NCBI GenBank assembly: GCA_029777145.1
Contig: JAKOSS010000096.1
Location: forward strand, 1 to 6,031
DNA length: 6,031 bases
Source of the DNA: Acidobacteriota bacterium
GTDB lineage: Bacteria; Acidobacteriota; Blastocatellia; Pyrinomonadales; Pyrinomonadaceae
Direction of reading: 5' to 3'
Shown: one piece after another, positions 1 to 4,595 of the stretch
Position numbering within the stretch: position 1 is the stretch's first letter
How the letters are laid out: each line of letters starts with the position of its first letter
The notes under the pieces: model-generated
Databases searched by the model: none
Seen by the model: the letters and a program-made list of their open reading frames with translations, nothing else
Told to the model about the DNA's origin: nothing
Program-made: the position numbers and the translations under genes

Positions 1-227
1 TCATCGCGATCGGCCACAAACCGAACACGGACCTTTTTGAGGGATTGCTGGACATGGACGACGTCGGGTATCTCAAGACCGAAGGCCGGACGATGAAAAC
101 CAACATTCCCGGAGTCTTCGCTTGCGGCGACGCCCAGGATTCGTACTACCGTCAGGCGATCACCGCCGCCGGAACCGGCTGCATGGCGGCGATCGACGCG
201 GAGAGGTTTTTGGCCGAGCACCAGTGA
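1..227 (+). CDS. trxB: Thioredoxin reductase, C-terminal fragment (5' end outside window)
   Basis: This is the end of an NADPH-dependent flavoprotein that reduces thioredoxin in the cytoplasm. The reading frame is open from base 3 and the TGA stop ends at 227, giving about 74 visible residues. The visible part begins with IAIGHKPNT, the end of the NADPH-domain region. It continues to [14 protein letters not shown] and [15 protein letters not shown], the second FAD-binding signature of TrxB, in which the GD aspartate contacts the flavin ribityl/phosphate. The final DAERFL helix matches the usual TrxB C-terminus, so the protein ends at the normal place and is not broken at this end. The CxxC redox pair would lie upstream of the window and cannot be checked. 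The last codons, CAG TGA, are in register with the heptamer array that follows. A related ferredoxin-NADP reductase-like flavoprotein is the main alternative, but the YRQAITAAG stretch favours TrxB. Confidence 0.92.
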   Translation, partial: IAIGHKPNTDLFEGLLDMDDVGYLKTEGRTMKTNIPGVFACGDAQDSYYRQAITAAGTGCMAAIDAERFLAEHQ

Positions 228-228
228 A

Positions 229-256
229 GTAAAAAGTGGAAAGTAAAAGGTAAAAA
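229..256 (+). repeat. Four-unit AT-rich heptamer array (GTAAAAA type), left arm
   Basis: Four contiguous 7-bp units follow the trxB stop codon: GTAAAAA, GTGGAAA, GTAAAAG and GTAAAAA. The seven bases at 222-228 (CAGTGAA), which contain the trxB stop, are in the same register. The array is partly complementary to the reverse-oriented array at 324-351, so a transcript through this gap could fold into a long imperfect hairpin. A small perfect stem, TCGGA at 259-263 with TCCGA at 270-274, lies between the arms. The function is unknown. Confidence 0.75.
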
Positions 257-310
257 AGTCGGAAACAACTCCGATCTGTGAATCCCGGGTTCGGTCCTTT
301 CCCGCCCAAT

Positions 311-351
311 TTCTTTTTTCCCTTTTTTACTTTCCCATTTTTACTTTTTAC
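311..351 (-). repeat. AT-rich heptamer array in opposite orientation, right arm
   Basis: On the plus strand, 324-351 reads as four 7-bp units: TTTTTAC, TTTCCCA, TTTTTAC and TTTTTAC. These are the reverse complement of the GTAAAAA unit type seen at 229-256. A looser T-rich stretch at 311-323 precedes them. The outermost unit (345-351) is exactly complementary to the first unit of the left arm (229-235); the middle units carry mismatches. The array ends 10 bases before the fmdB-like ATG, and I see no Shine-Dalgarno in that interval. Confidence 0.7.
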
Positions 352-361
352 TTTGAAACGT

Positions 362-655
362 ATGCCAATTTACGAATACAAATGCACACAGTGCGGGGTT
401 CACCTGGAGAAGATGCAAAAGGTCTCCGATCCGCCGCTGACGATATGCGAAAAGTGTGGTGGGAATCTTGAGAAGCAATGGTCGCTCTCGGGGTTCCAAT
501 TCAAGGGCGAAGGCTGGTACGTGACCGATTATTCCAAGAAATCGGGCGTTAGTGCACCGCCGGAAAAAAGTACGAAAGCCGAATCAACTTCAACGGGTGA
601 AACGGCATCAAAGGATACGTCAACGAGCACGGCGGACAAAACCGCAAAGGAATAA
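362..655 (+). CDS. FmdB-family zinc-ribbon protein with Ser/Thr-rich tail
   Basis: This 97-aa protein begins MPIYEYKC, the near-invariant opening of the FmdB family of small putative regulatory zinc-ribbon proteins. Four cysteines form two CxxC knuckles (C8/C11 and C29/C32) around SDPPLTIC, and the conserved FQFKGEGWYVTDY block follows at about 45-57. The rest, about residue 60 onward, is a low-complexity tail of Ser, Thr, Lys and Ala, probably disordered. The ATG at 362 is chosen because the family motif starts exactly there. An upstream extension to 278 would translate the AT-rich repeat into a Phe/Pro-rich stretch unlike any FmdB. The stop overlaps the next start as TAATG, so it is probably co-translated with the VWFA protein. 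The biochemical role of FmdB proteins is poorly defined: the name comes from a formamidase-locus regulator, and no amide-degradation genes are visible here. I detect no ribosome-binding site. Confidence 0.88.
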   Translation: MPIYEYKCTQCGVHLEKMQKVSDPPLTICEKCGGNLEKQWSLSGFQFKGEGWYVTDYSKKSGVSAPPEKSTKAESTSTGETASKDTSTSTADKTAKE

Positions 656-1566
656 TGACCCGGATTTCGACTGTCAAAACAGGCGTCCTGATATTCGCGA
701 CCTTTTTCGGCGCGACGCTTGGTCTGGGTCAGTCAAGAAACGTCTCACGTACATCGGCCGACCTCGAAGGCGTGGTGATCACGGTCGCCGCTTCCCGCAA
801 GGATGAATCGAAAGCACCGATCAGGATCGACAACCTTTCGCTCTACGAAAATTCGGTCGAACAGAAGATCCGCAACTTTGCGTTCGATCCGTCACCGTCG
901 AAGATCGTCTTGCTGATCGACAATTCGCAGACGCTTCCGACCGATGTCGAGACGATGAAGAAAGCGACGATGGAATTCGCCTACGAGATCTTCGAGGGCG
1001 ATCAGCTGTTCGTTATCGCCTACGACGAGAAACCGGAGATCATTCAGGAATGGACGGACGACGCGAAGAAGATGGAAGCGTCGCTTGCCACGTTCAGGAA
1101 GCAAGGCAATCCGTACCTGTTTGACGCGCTGATGGCGACCAGCAAAGAGGTGCTCGCGCCGCTCATTCCCGGCACGAGAAAAGTCGCGGTCGTCGTTATC
1201 GGGGACGGCTTGGATCGGGGCAGCAAGAACGATTTCAACAAAACGCTCGCCGAGTTGCAGAGCCTGAACGTCACCGTTTACTTTCTTCAGATTCCCGATC
1301 GGACGAACGGCGCTTACCGGCGCAATCAACCGAAAGCGCGCGAGGTTGTGAACCGCCTCGTCGAAGGCACCGGCGGTCTGATCTTCCCGCTCGAAGACGC
1401 CCAGAATGCCGCGAAGACGATCTGCGACGAACTCCGCAACAACCGTTACAACCTCTCGTATGTTCCGACAAATACTTCGTCTTACGATCAGCGACGGATC
1501 TTCCTGCTTGGTCAGGACGGAATAACCGTTCGCACCAAGGCCGCGCATCCGCCGACCATCAAATAG
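655..1566 (+). CDS. Secreted VWFA-related (Acidobacterial-type) domain protein
   Basis: This 303-aa protein starts with a short basic stretch and a hydrophobic core (about residues 9-25), consistent with a Sec signal peptide, so it is probably exported. Residues 38-80 form a beta-rich leader containing RIDNLSLYENSVEQKI, like the segment before the VWFA fold in the acidobacterial family. The von Willebrand A domain spans roughly 82-268. KIVLLIDNSQT gives the metal-site strand with D89, S91 and T93 (DxSxT in place of the classical DxSxS). GDQLFVIAYD lies at 115-124, GNPYLFDAL at 151-159 and KVAVVVIGDGLD at 176-187. The family's usual T in TALYDAL is replaced in NPYLFDAL, so metal binding may be altered. 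The C-terminal LRNNRYNLSYVP matches the conserved end of such domains. VWFA domains generally mediate protein-protein contacts; no partner is known here. The ATG overlaps the fmdB-like stop, and AAAGGA at 646-651 may serve as a closely spaced Shine-Dalgarno. Confidence 0.85.
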   Translation: MTRISTVKTGVLIFATFFGATLGLGQSRNVSRTSADLEGVVITVAASRKDESKAPIRIDNLSLYENSVEQKIRNFAFDPSPSKIVLLIDNSQTLPTDVETMKKATMEFAYEIFEGDQLFVIAYDEKPEIIQEWTDDAKKMEASLATFRKQGNPYLFDALMATSKEVLAPLIPGTRKVAVVVIGDGLDRGSKNDFNKTLAELQSLNVTVYFLQIPDRTNGAYRRNQPKAREVVNRLVEGTGGLIFPLEDAQNAAKTICDELRNNRYNLSYVPTNTSSYDQRRIFLLGQDGITVRTKAAHPPTIK

Positions 1567-1597
1567 ATCACGCACGATTCCCGCCATTGCCTTCGAC

Positions 1598-1614
1598 CGG
1601 ATTGAGTCAATCCG
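1598..1614. promoter_or_regulatory. Perfect 8+1+8 inverted repeat upstream of the OmpA-like gene
   Basis: CGGATTGA at 1598-1605 and TCAATCCG at 1607-1614 are perfect reverse complements around a single G. The site lies 32 bases after the VWFA stop and 57 bases before the GTG start of the next gene. It could be a dimeric-repressor operator. As RNA it could be a hairpin with a 6-bp stem and a GAGTC loop. No T-run follows, so a classical intrinsic terminator is unlikely. A weak -10-like TAAGAT at 1631-1636 lies just downstream, but no -35 hexamer at good spacing is visible. Confidence 0.35.
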
Positions 1615-1658
1615 CAAACGACTGTTGTGTTAAGATAGGTGTACGCGATTGACCAGCG

Positions 1659-1664
1659 AAGGAG
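1659..1664 (+). promoter_or_regulatory. Shine-Dalgarno site AAGGAG setting the GTG start at 1672
   Basis: AAGGAG sits 7 bases before GTG at 1672 and is the best Shine-Dalgarno in the window. It decides the start of the OmpA-like gene over an in-frame GTG at 1639, which would place this site inside the coding sequence and has no comparable purine run upstream. Confidence 0.75.
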
Positions 1665-1671
1665 ACCATCC

Positions 1672-2928
1672 GTGAGCGATTCGAAGAAGGTTCCGGGACT
1701 GCCCGACGATTTCGACAAAACGACTCCAAATATTCCGCGGCAGGATTTAGGCGAGTCCGCGGATTGGGAGAAAACCAACTATAACGCGAAGTTCGCTCCG
1801 CAGCCGCAAGCCGACGATTGGGGCAAGACGGTCGCCAATATCCCGCCGATCAAACATGAGCCCGAGTTCGACAAAACGCATCTTCCGGGTCAAAGCGCCA
1901 AAACGCCCGAGTGGGGCGTGACGGATCAGAATATCCGGTTGCCGCAGGACGACTTTGGCGGCAAGCAGGATCAAGGTGATCGCACCAACTTTGGGGCGAC
2001 TTCACCGTTCATCCAGTTGCCCGAGGCCGAGCGTGCGAAATATCAGAATCTGCCTCCGACTCCGACGCAACGAGTCGCGCAGGAGAAGGCCGAGGAGAAC
2101 AAAAAGGGAGGGATTCCAGGATGGTTTTGGGCGTCGCTCGGTTTGCTCGGAATGTTCTTCGTCGCGCTGATCGGAATCGCGGTCGCGTACTTCTTCTTCA
2201 TTCGTCCGAGCGGTTTCGATCTGGTCGTCGTCAACCCGCAACCCGGAAGCAAGATCATCGTCGACGGAATCGAGTGGTCGGTGACCGAAGGCGACGGCAG
2301 TCTGATCGCGCGCGGACTGAAATCCGACGAGATGAAGAAGATCGAGATCCGCGCTCCCGGTTTCACATGCGAACCGCGCGAGGTCAAAGGATCGGACGGC
2401 GAGGTGATCCGCATTCCGGCTCGCTGTACGGCGACGAATACCGGTCAGAAGGATCCGGTAAACAACAACGACCAGTGCAAGAATCTCAAAGCCGGTGATT
2501 TTGAAACCGCACAAAAATGCGCGAACAATGCGCTGGACGCTCTTAAAGAACCTTACTCGGCGGCGGACATCGCGGCCGCTCTGAATCTCTACAAGATCAA
2601 CTTCGCGGTGAACAAGTTCAATATCCCGGACAAGGATATGGTCTTTCTTCAGAAGGCGTCGAATTATTTGAAGAAGCTTCCGGACACAACGGTGATCGAG
2701 GTCGGCGGGCACACCGACAGCGACGGAACGGACCAGAAGAACCAGACGCTTTCTGAGAATCGTGCCAAATCCGTGCGCGACGCGTTGGTCCTGAAATTCG
2801 GCGTGAATCCGAACATGCTGACTGAAAAAGGCTATGGCGAATCGCGTCCGATGCCCGGCAATCAGAACCGCAATCCCGACGAGAAATTCCAGAACCGCCG
2901 GATCGAGTATTCGGTGATCAAACAGTGA
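1672..2928 (+). CDS. Single-span membrane protein: Thr-motif repeats, PEGA-like domain, OmpA-like C-terminus
   Basis: This 418-aa protein starts at a GTG with a strong Shine-Dalgarno. Residues 11-110 hold about six copies of a degenerate motif D-[FW]-x-K-T-x-x-N-I, with threonines at 17, 35, 53, 69, 84 and 105. The first three are exactly 18 residues apart. A Pro/Gln/Glu/Lys-rich linker leads to one hydrophobic segment (about 151-177, WFWASLGLLGMFFVALIG onward). Lysines and charge before it suggest the repeats are cytoplasmic and the rest periplasmic. Residues 182-252 resemble a PEGA domain (NPQPGSKIIVDG, then APGF). Four cysteines (233, 252, 269, 283) lie in the periplasmic part and could form disulfides. 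Residues about 297-418 are an OmpA-like peptidoglycan-binding domain. It has GGHTDSDG with D349, LSENRAKSVRDAL with R364 (the usual Asp-Arg pair that grips diaminopimelate, 15 residues apart), GYGESRP and a final FQNRRIEY. It probably tethers the inner membrane to the cell wall. The last codons, CAG TGA, form the first unit of the heptamer array. Confidence 0.85.
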   Translation: MSDSKKVPGLPDDFDKTTPNIPRQDLGESADWEKTNYNAKFAPQPQADDWGKTVANIPPIKHEPEFDKTHLPGQSAKTPEWGVTDQNIRLPQDDFGGKQDQGDRTNFGATSPFIQLPEAERAKYQNLPPTPTQRVAQEKAEENKKGGIPGWFWASLGLLGMFFVALIGIAVAYFFFIRPSGFDLVVVNPQPGSKIIVDGIEWSVTEGDGSLIARGLKSDEMKKIEIRAPGFTCEPREVKGSDGEVIRIPARCTATNTGQKDPVNNNDQCKNLKAGDFETAQKCANNALDALKEPYSAADIAAALNLYKINFAVNKFNIPDKDMVFLQKASNYLKKLPDTTVIEVGGHTDSDGTDQKNQTLSENRAKSVRDALVLKFGVNPNMLTEKGYGESRPMPGNQNRNPDEKFQNRRIEYSVIKQ

Positions 2929-3038
2929 GCAGTGGTCAGTGGTCAGTGGTCAGTGGTCAGTGAGCAGTGGTCGGTGGGCAGTGAGCAGTGAGCAGTGAGC
3001 AGTGAGCAGTGAGCAGTGAGCAGTGAGCGAGCAGTGGA
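2923..3038 (+). repeat. Sixteen-unit heptamer array (CAGTGAG / CAGTGGT)
   Basis: Fifteen contiguous 7-bp units run from 2923 to 3027. They comprise one CAGTGAG, four CAGTGGT, one CAGTGAG, one CAGTGGT, one CGGTGGG and seven CAGTGAG. A four-base remnant CGAG (3028-3031) and one more unit, CAGTGGA (3032-3038), follow. The first unit contains the last sense codon and TGA stop of the OmpA-like gene. The blocks of identical variants suggest expansion by slippage or local duplication. A 6-bp stem (AGCAGT at 3030-3035, ACTGCT at 3046-3051) sits at the right edge. There is no spacer/repeat alternation, so this is not CRISPR. Heptamer tandem repeats are known from cyanobacteria as STRR sequences. Confidence 0.95.
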
Positions 3039-3061
3039 CAACACGACTGCTGCGCTCAATC

Positions 3062-3089
3062 GCAAATTGCAAATCGAAAATCGCAAATC
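3062..3089 (+). repeat. Four-unit heptamer array (GCAAATC type), 3' side of thyA
   Basis: Four contiguous units are present: GCAAATT, GCAAATC, GAAAATC and GCAAATC. CTCAATC (3055-3061) may be a decayed fifth unit. This sequence family differs from the neighbouring CAGTGRN array but has the same period. A reverse-oriented array of the same family lies on the other side of thyA at 3959-3993. Confidence 0.8.
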
Positions 3090-3093
3090 CCTC

Positions 3094-3110
3094 CTGACCA
3101 CTGACCACTG
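3094..3110 (-). repeat. Reverse-oriented CAGTGGT heptamers abutting the thyA stop
   Basis: Two units of CTGACCA (3094-3107) plus CTG are the reverse complement of CAGTGGT. On the thyA strand they read CAGTGGTCAGTGGTCAG directly after the TAG stop. The OmpA-like gene is followed by the same sequence on its own strand, making the convergent gap symmetrical. Confidence 0.85.
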
Positions 3111-3956
3111 CTAAACAGCTACCGGCGCCGAGATCTTCCCGTGTGATTGGTAGCCGACGAGCTTCAGGTTCTCGAACTTGAAGCCGAGCAATCCATCCAG
3201 TCCCTTCAGATTGTCCGCGTCGATAAACTCCAGAGTCGGAAGTTCGAACGGTTCGCGGCTCAGCAACTCGTTAACCTGATCCAAATGATTGAGATAGATG
3301 TGAAGGTCGCCGAAGGTGTGGATGAACTCGCCCGGTTCGAGCCCGCAAACATGCGCGATCATGTGCGTCAGCAGCGCGTAGCTGGAAATATTGAACGGCA
3401 CGCCGAGAAACGCGTCGGCGCTTCGTTGGTAAAGCTGGCAATGAAGCGTCCGTTCGTTCTCGACCTTAAAATGAAATAGCGTGTGGCACGGCGGAAGATC
3501 GACGAGATTCGCGGTCGGCGGATTCCAGCCCGAGACGATCAGCCGGCGCGAGTTCGGATTCGTCTCGATCTGCCGGATCAGATCGGCGATCTGATCGAAA
3601 CCGTTCATTTCCGGATAGTTGCCTCCGAAACTCCGCCACAGATATCCGTAGATCGGTCCGAGGTCGCCCGCGTCACGTCCGAAACGTGACGTATGCTCGA
3701 GATCAGCCCATTCGGCCCAAATATCGACACCGCGCGCCTGCAGATTCTTCTCGTTCGTATCGCCCGTCAGAAACCAGAACAGCTCTTCGGCGACCCAGCG
3801 GAACGGGACACGCTTCGTCGTCACGATCGGAAAACCCCGGCGCAGATCGTATCGTGTTTGATACCCGAAGACGGATATGGTTCCGACGCCCGTCCGATCT
3901 TCGTGACGCGAGCCGTGTTCGAGAATATGGCGCAAGAGTGCCTGATACTGACGCAT
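3111..3956 (-). CDS. thyA: Thymidylate synthase
   Basis: This 281-aa enzyme would convert dUMP to dTMP in the cytoplasm using 5,10-methylenetetrahydrofolate, releasing dihydrofolate. The start Met opens [15 protein letters not shown], equivalent to the E. coli N-terminus. Family residues are all visible: R21 in DRTGVGT, W80 and W83 in VDIWAEWAD, the catalytic C157 in [11 protein letters not shown]137/R138 in [12 protein letters not shown], and [22 protein letters not shown] with D181 and N189. H219 and Y221 lie in GDLHIYLNH, and the SAPVAV terminus matches the E. coli APVAI end. A short insertion (about 86-97) follows the tryptophan pair. It is near the short E. coli length, and nothing essential is missing. 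An in-frame extension to 4106 is rejected: it translates the upstream heptamers and overlaps the divergent gene. No Shine-Dalgarno is visible before the ATG; the repeat comes within two bases of it. No dihydrofolate reductase gene is adjacent in the window. Confidence 0.97.
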   Translation of the reverse strand: MRQYQALLRHILEHGSRHEDRTGVGTISVFGYQTRYDLRRGFPIVTTKRVPFRWVAEELFWFLTGDTNEKNLQARGVDIWAEWADLEHTSRFGRDAGDLGPIYGYLWRSFGGNYPEMNGFDQIADLIRQIETNPNSRRLIVSGWNPPTANLVDLPPCHTLFHFKVENERTLHCQLYQRSADAFLGVPFNISSYALLTHMIAHVCGLEPGEFIHTFGDLHIYLNHLDQVNELLSREPFELPTLEFIDADNLKGLDGLLGFKFENLKLVGYQSHGKISAPVAV

Positions 3957-3958
3957 TT

Positions 3959-3993
3959 GATTCTGGATTTTAGAATTTGGACATGGGATTTGC
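3959..3993 (-). repeat. Five-unit heptamer array (GCAAATC type) against the thyA start codon
   Basis: The plus strand reads as five 7-bp units: GATTCTG, GATTTTA, GAATTTG, GACATGG and GATTTGC. On the thyA strand these are degenerate GCAAATC-type units that end two bases before the ATG. The innermost sequence GATTTGC is the exact reverse complement of the units at 3069-3075 and 3083-3089. thyA is therefore bracketed by opposed copies of one repeat family. The units are more diverged here than on the 3' side. Confidence 0.65.
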
Positions 3994-4059
3994 AATCGGT
4001 TCCTCGACGCGATTCGCCGCCATTCCTGAATTTGATGGATTCGTGGCAGAATATTGCCG

Positions 4060-4518
4060 ATGAGCAACTTCGAAGTGAGTTTCAACAGTCCGCAGTGCGG
4101 ATTCATGTCGATCGGATTCGCCGGTCCGAAGGGTGAATTTCACACGACAACCGCGAATTTGCCGCACGCGGCGGCGCTTTCGGAACTTCTGACGATCCTC
4201 TCGGATTTTCTCGGGGGCGACGACGGCGAACGCGTTCTTGAGTGGAACCGCGATCCCGAGGAATTCGATTTCAGGTTCGTAAGATCGGGCGACGAACTGA
4301 CGATCGAAATCTACGAATATCGGACCGGTGACCGCACCGCCGGCGAGAAGAATCTGGTCTTCACCCATCGCGGAAGCGTGCTCGATGTCTGCGCTGCTTT
4401 TGCGGAAACGTTTCGGCAGCTGTTCGAGGACCGCGATACCGACGAGTTCGAGTTCAATTGGCGCCGGCCGTTCCCCGAGACAGAATTCCGTGAATTTGAG
4501 CGCCGTCTTCAAGCCTGA
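4060..4518 (+). CDS. Hypothetical acidic protein, 152 aa
   Basis: I do not recognise this protein. It has no signal peptide, membrane segment, CxxC pair or nucleotide-binding loop, and is probably a small soluble cytoplasmic protein. The composition is acidic and aromatic: [11 protein letters not shown] at 52-62, DPEEFDFRF at 65-73, and a C-terminal half rich in Glu, Asp, Phe and Arg ([18 protein letters not shown], 121-138). The predicted pattern is an N-terminal beta segment, a helix (about 36-51), beta strands (about 68-105), then helices at 107-123 and 141-151. Codon use resembles the neighbours and the frame is open throughout, so it looks like a real gene. ATG at 4060 is chosen over TTG at 4054. 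It lacks a strong Shine-Dalgarno, with only GGCAG at 4045-4049 in a plausible place. It diverges from thyA across about 103 bases that should hold both promoters, though I cannot point to clear -35/-10 boxes. Confidence 0.7.
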   Translation: MSNFEVSFNSPQCGFMSIGFAGPKGEFHTTTANLPHAAALSELLTILSDFLGGDDGERVLEWNRDPEEFDFRFVRSGDELTIEIYEYRTGDRTAGEKNLVFTHRGSVLDVCAAFAETFRQLFEDRDTDEFEFNWRRPFPETEFREFERRLQA

Positions 4519-4566
4519 CGTGATCCGTGTTTCAAATTGAGAAAAACACGTCAATCGTGTAACGTC
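4516..4566 (+). other. Cluster of alternative hairpins after the 152-aa gene (possible terminator or attenuator)
   Basis: Several stems use overlapping bases. TGACGTG (4516-4522) pairs with CACGTCA (4547-4553). CGTGTTT (4526-4532) pairs with AAACACG (4544-4550). ACACG (4546-4550) pairs with CGTGT (4556-4560). GACGT (4517-4521) pairs with ACGTC (4562-4566). The second and fourth can nest and are followed by TTTTATT (4567-4573), which resembles a weak terminator. The first and second exclude each other. The first stem contains the TGA stop of the upstream gene. Confidence 0.4.
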
Positions 4567-4572
4567 TTTTAT

Positions 4573-4587
4573 TCGCGCGAGGCGCGA
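4573..4587 (+). promoter_or_regulatory. GC-rich hairpin just before the methyltransferase start
   Basis: TCGCGC (4573-4578) and GCGCGA (4582-4587) are perfect complements around a GAG triloop, 8 bases before the ATG at 4596. The only Shine-Dalgarno-like bases, GAGG at 4579-4582, lie in the loop and first stem base, so the hairpin could modulate initiation. This is inference from base pairing only. Confidence 0.35.
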
Positions 4588-4595
4588 GTTTGCGA

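Larger units (their letters stand above)
2928..3112. other. 19-bp perfect inverted repeat joining the stop codons of two convergent genes
   Basis: The arm at 2928-2946 (AGCAGTGGTCAGTGGTCAG) is the exact reverse complement of 3094-3112. The left arm starts in the last base of the OmpA-like gene's TGA. The right arm ends inside the thyA stop (TAG on the minus strand, bases 3113-3111). The 147 bases between the arms hold the rest of the array and a second heptamer family. Two further in-array registers (from 2937 and 2944) give 17-bp pairings with 3094-3110. Either convergent transcript could form a long 3' hairpin, perhaps slowing 3'-exonucleases or stopping polymerase in both directions. No T-run is present, so termination is inference. 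Confidence 0.6.

Noticed and set aside
280..300. tRNA-like T-loop sequence (GGTTCGGTCC)
   Set aside because: There is no cloverleaf, acceptor stem or anticodon arm around it.
278..361. Upstream extension of the FmdB-like protein
   Set aside because: It would encode a Phe/Pro-rich run from the AT-rich repeat; the family starts exactly at MPIYEYKC.
892..1617. Long minus-strand frame opposite the VWFA gene (241 codons)
   Set aside because: It lies antisense to a well-supported gene, is Arg-rich and has no recognisable motif. It is a compositional shadow of GC-rich coding DNA.
1631..1636. TAAGAT as a -10 promoter element
   Set aside because: It matches only four of six consensus bases and has no -35 hexamer at 16-18 bp spacing.
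2002..2712. Long minus-strand frame opposite the OmpA-like gene (236 codons)
   Set aside because: It is a shadow of a gene with clear PEGA-like and OmpA-like domains, with Arg/Asp/Leu-rich sequence typical of antisense frames.
2923..3110. CRISPR array
   Set aside because: Units are 7 bp and contiguous with no spacers; no cas genes are nearby.
3111..3956. Mobile element carrying thyA, from the flanking opposed repeats
   Set aside because: No transposase or integrase and no target-site duplication is visible; the flanks are tandem heptamers, not defined terminal inverted repeats. Kept only as a low-level hypothesis in the findings.
3957..4106. In-frame N-terminal extension of thyA by 50 residues to a start at 4106
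   Set aside because: It translates the heptamer array, overlaps the divergent 152-aa gene, and has no counterpart in ThyA proteins, which start at MRQYQ-like sequence.
3693..4136. Plus-strand frame opposite the thyA N-terminus
   Set aside because: It overlaps thyA and the start of the 152-aa gene, and has no motif or ribosome-binding site.
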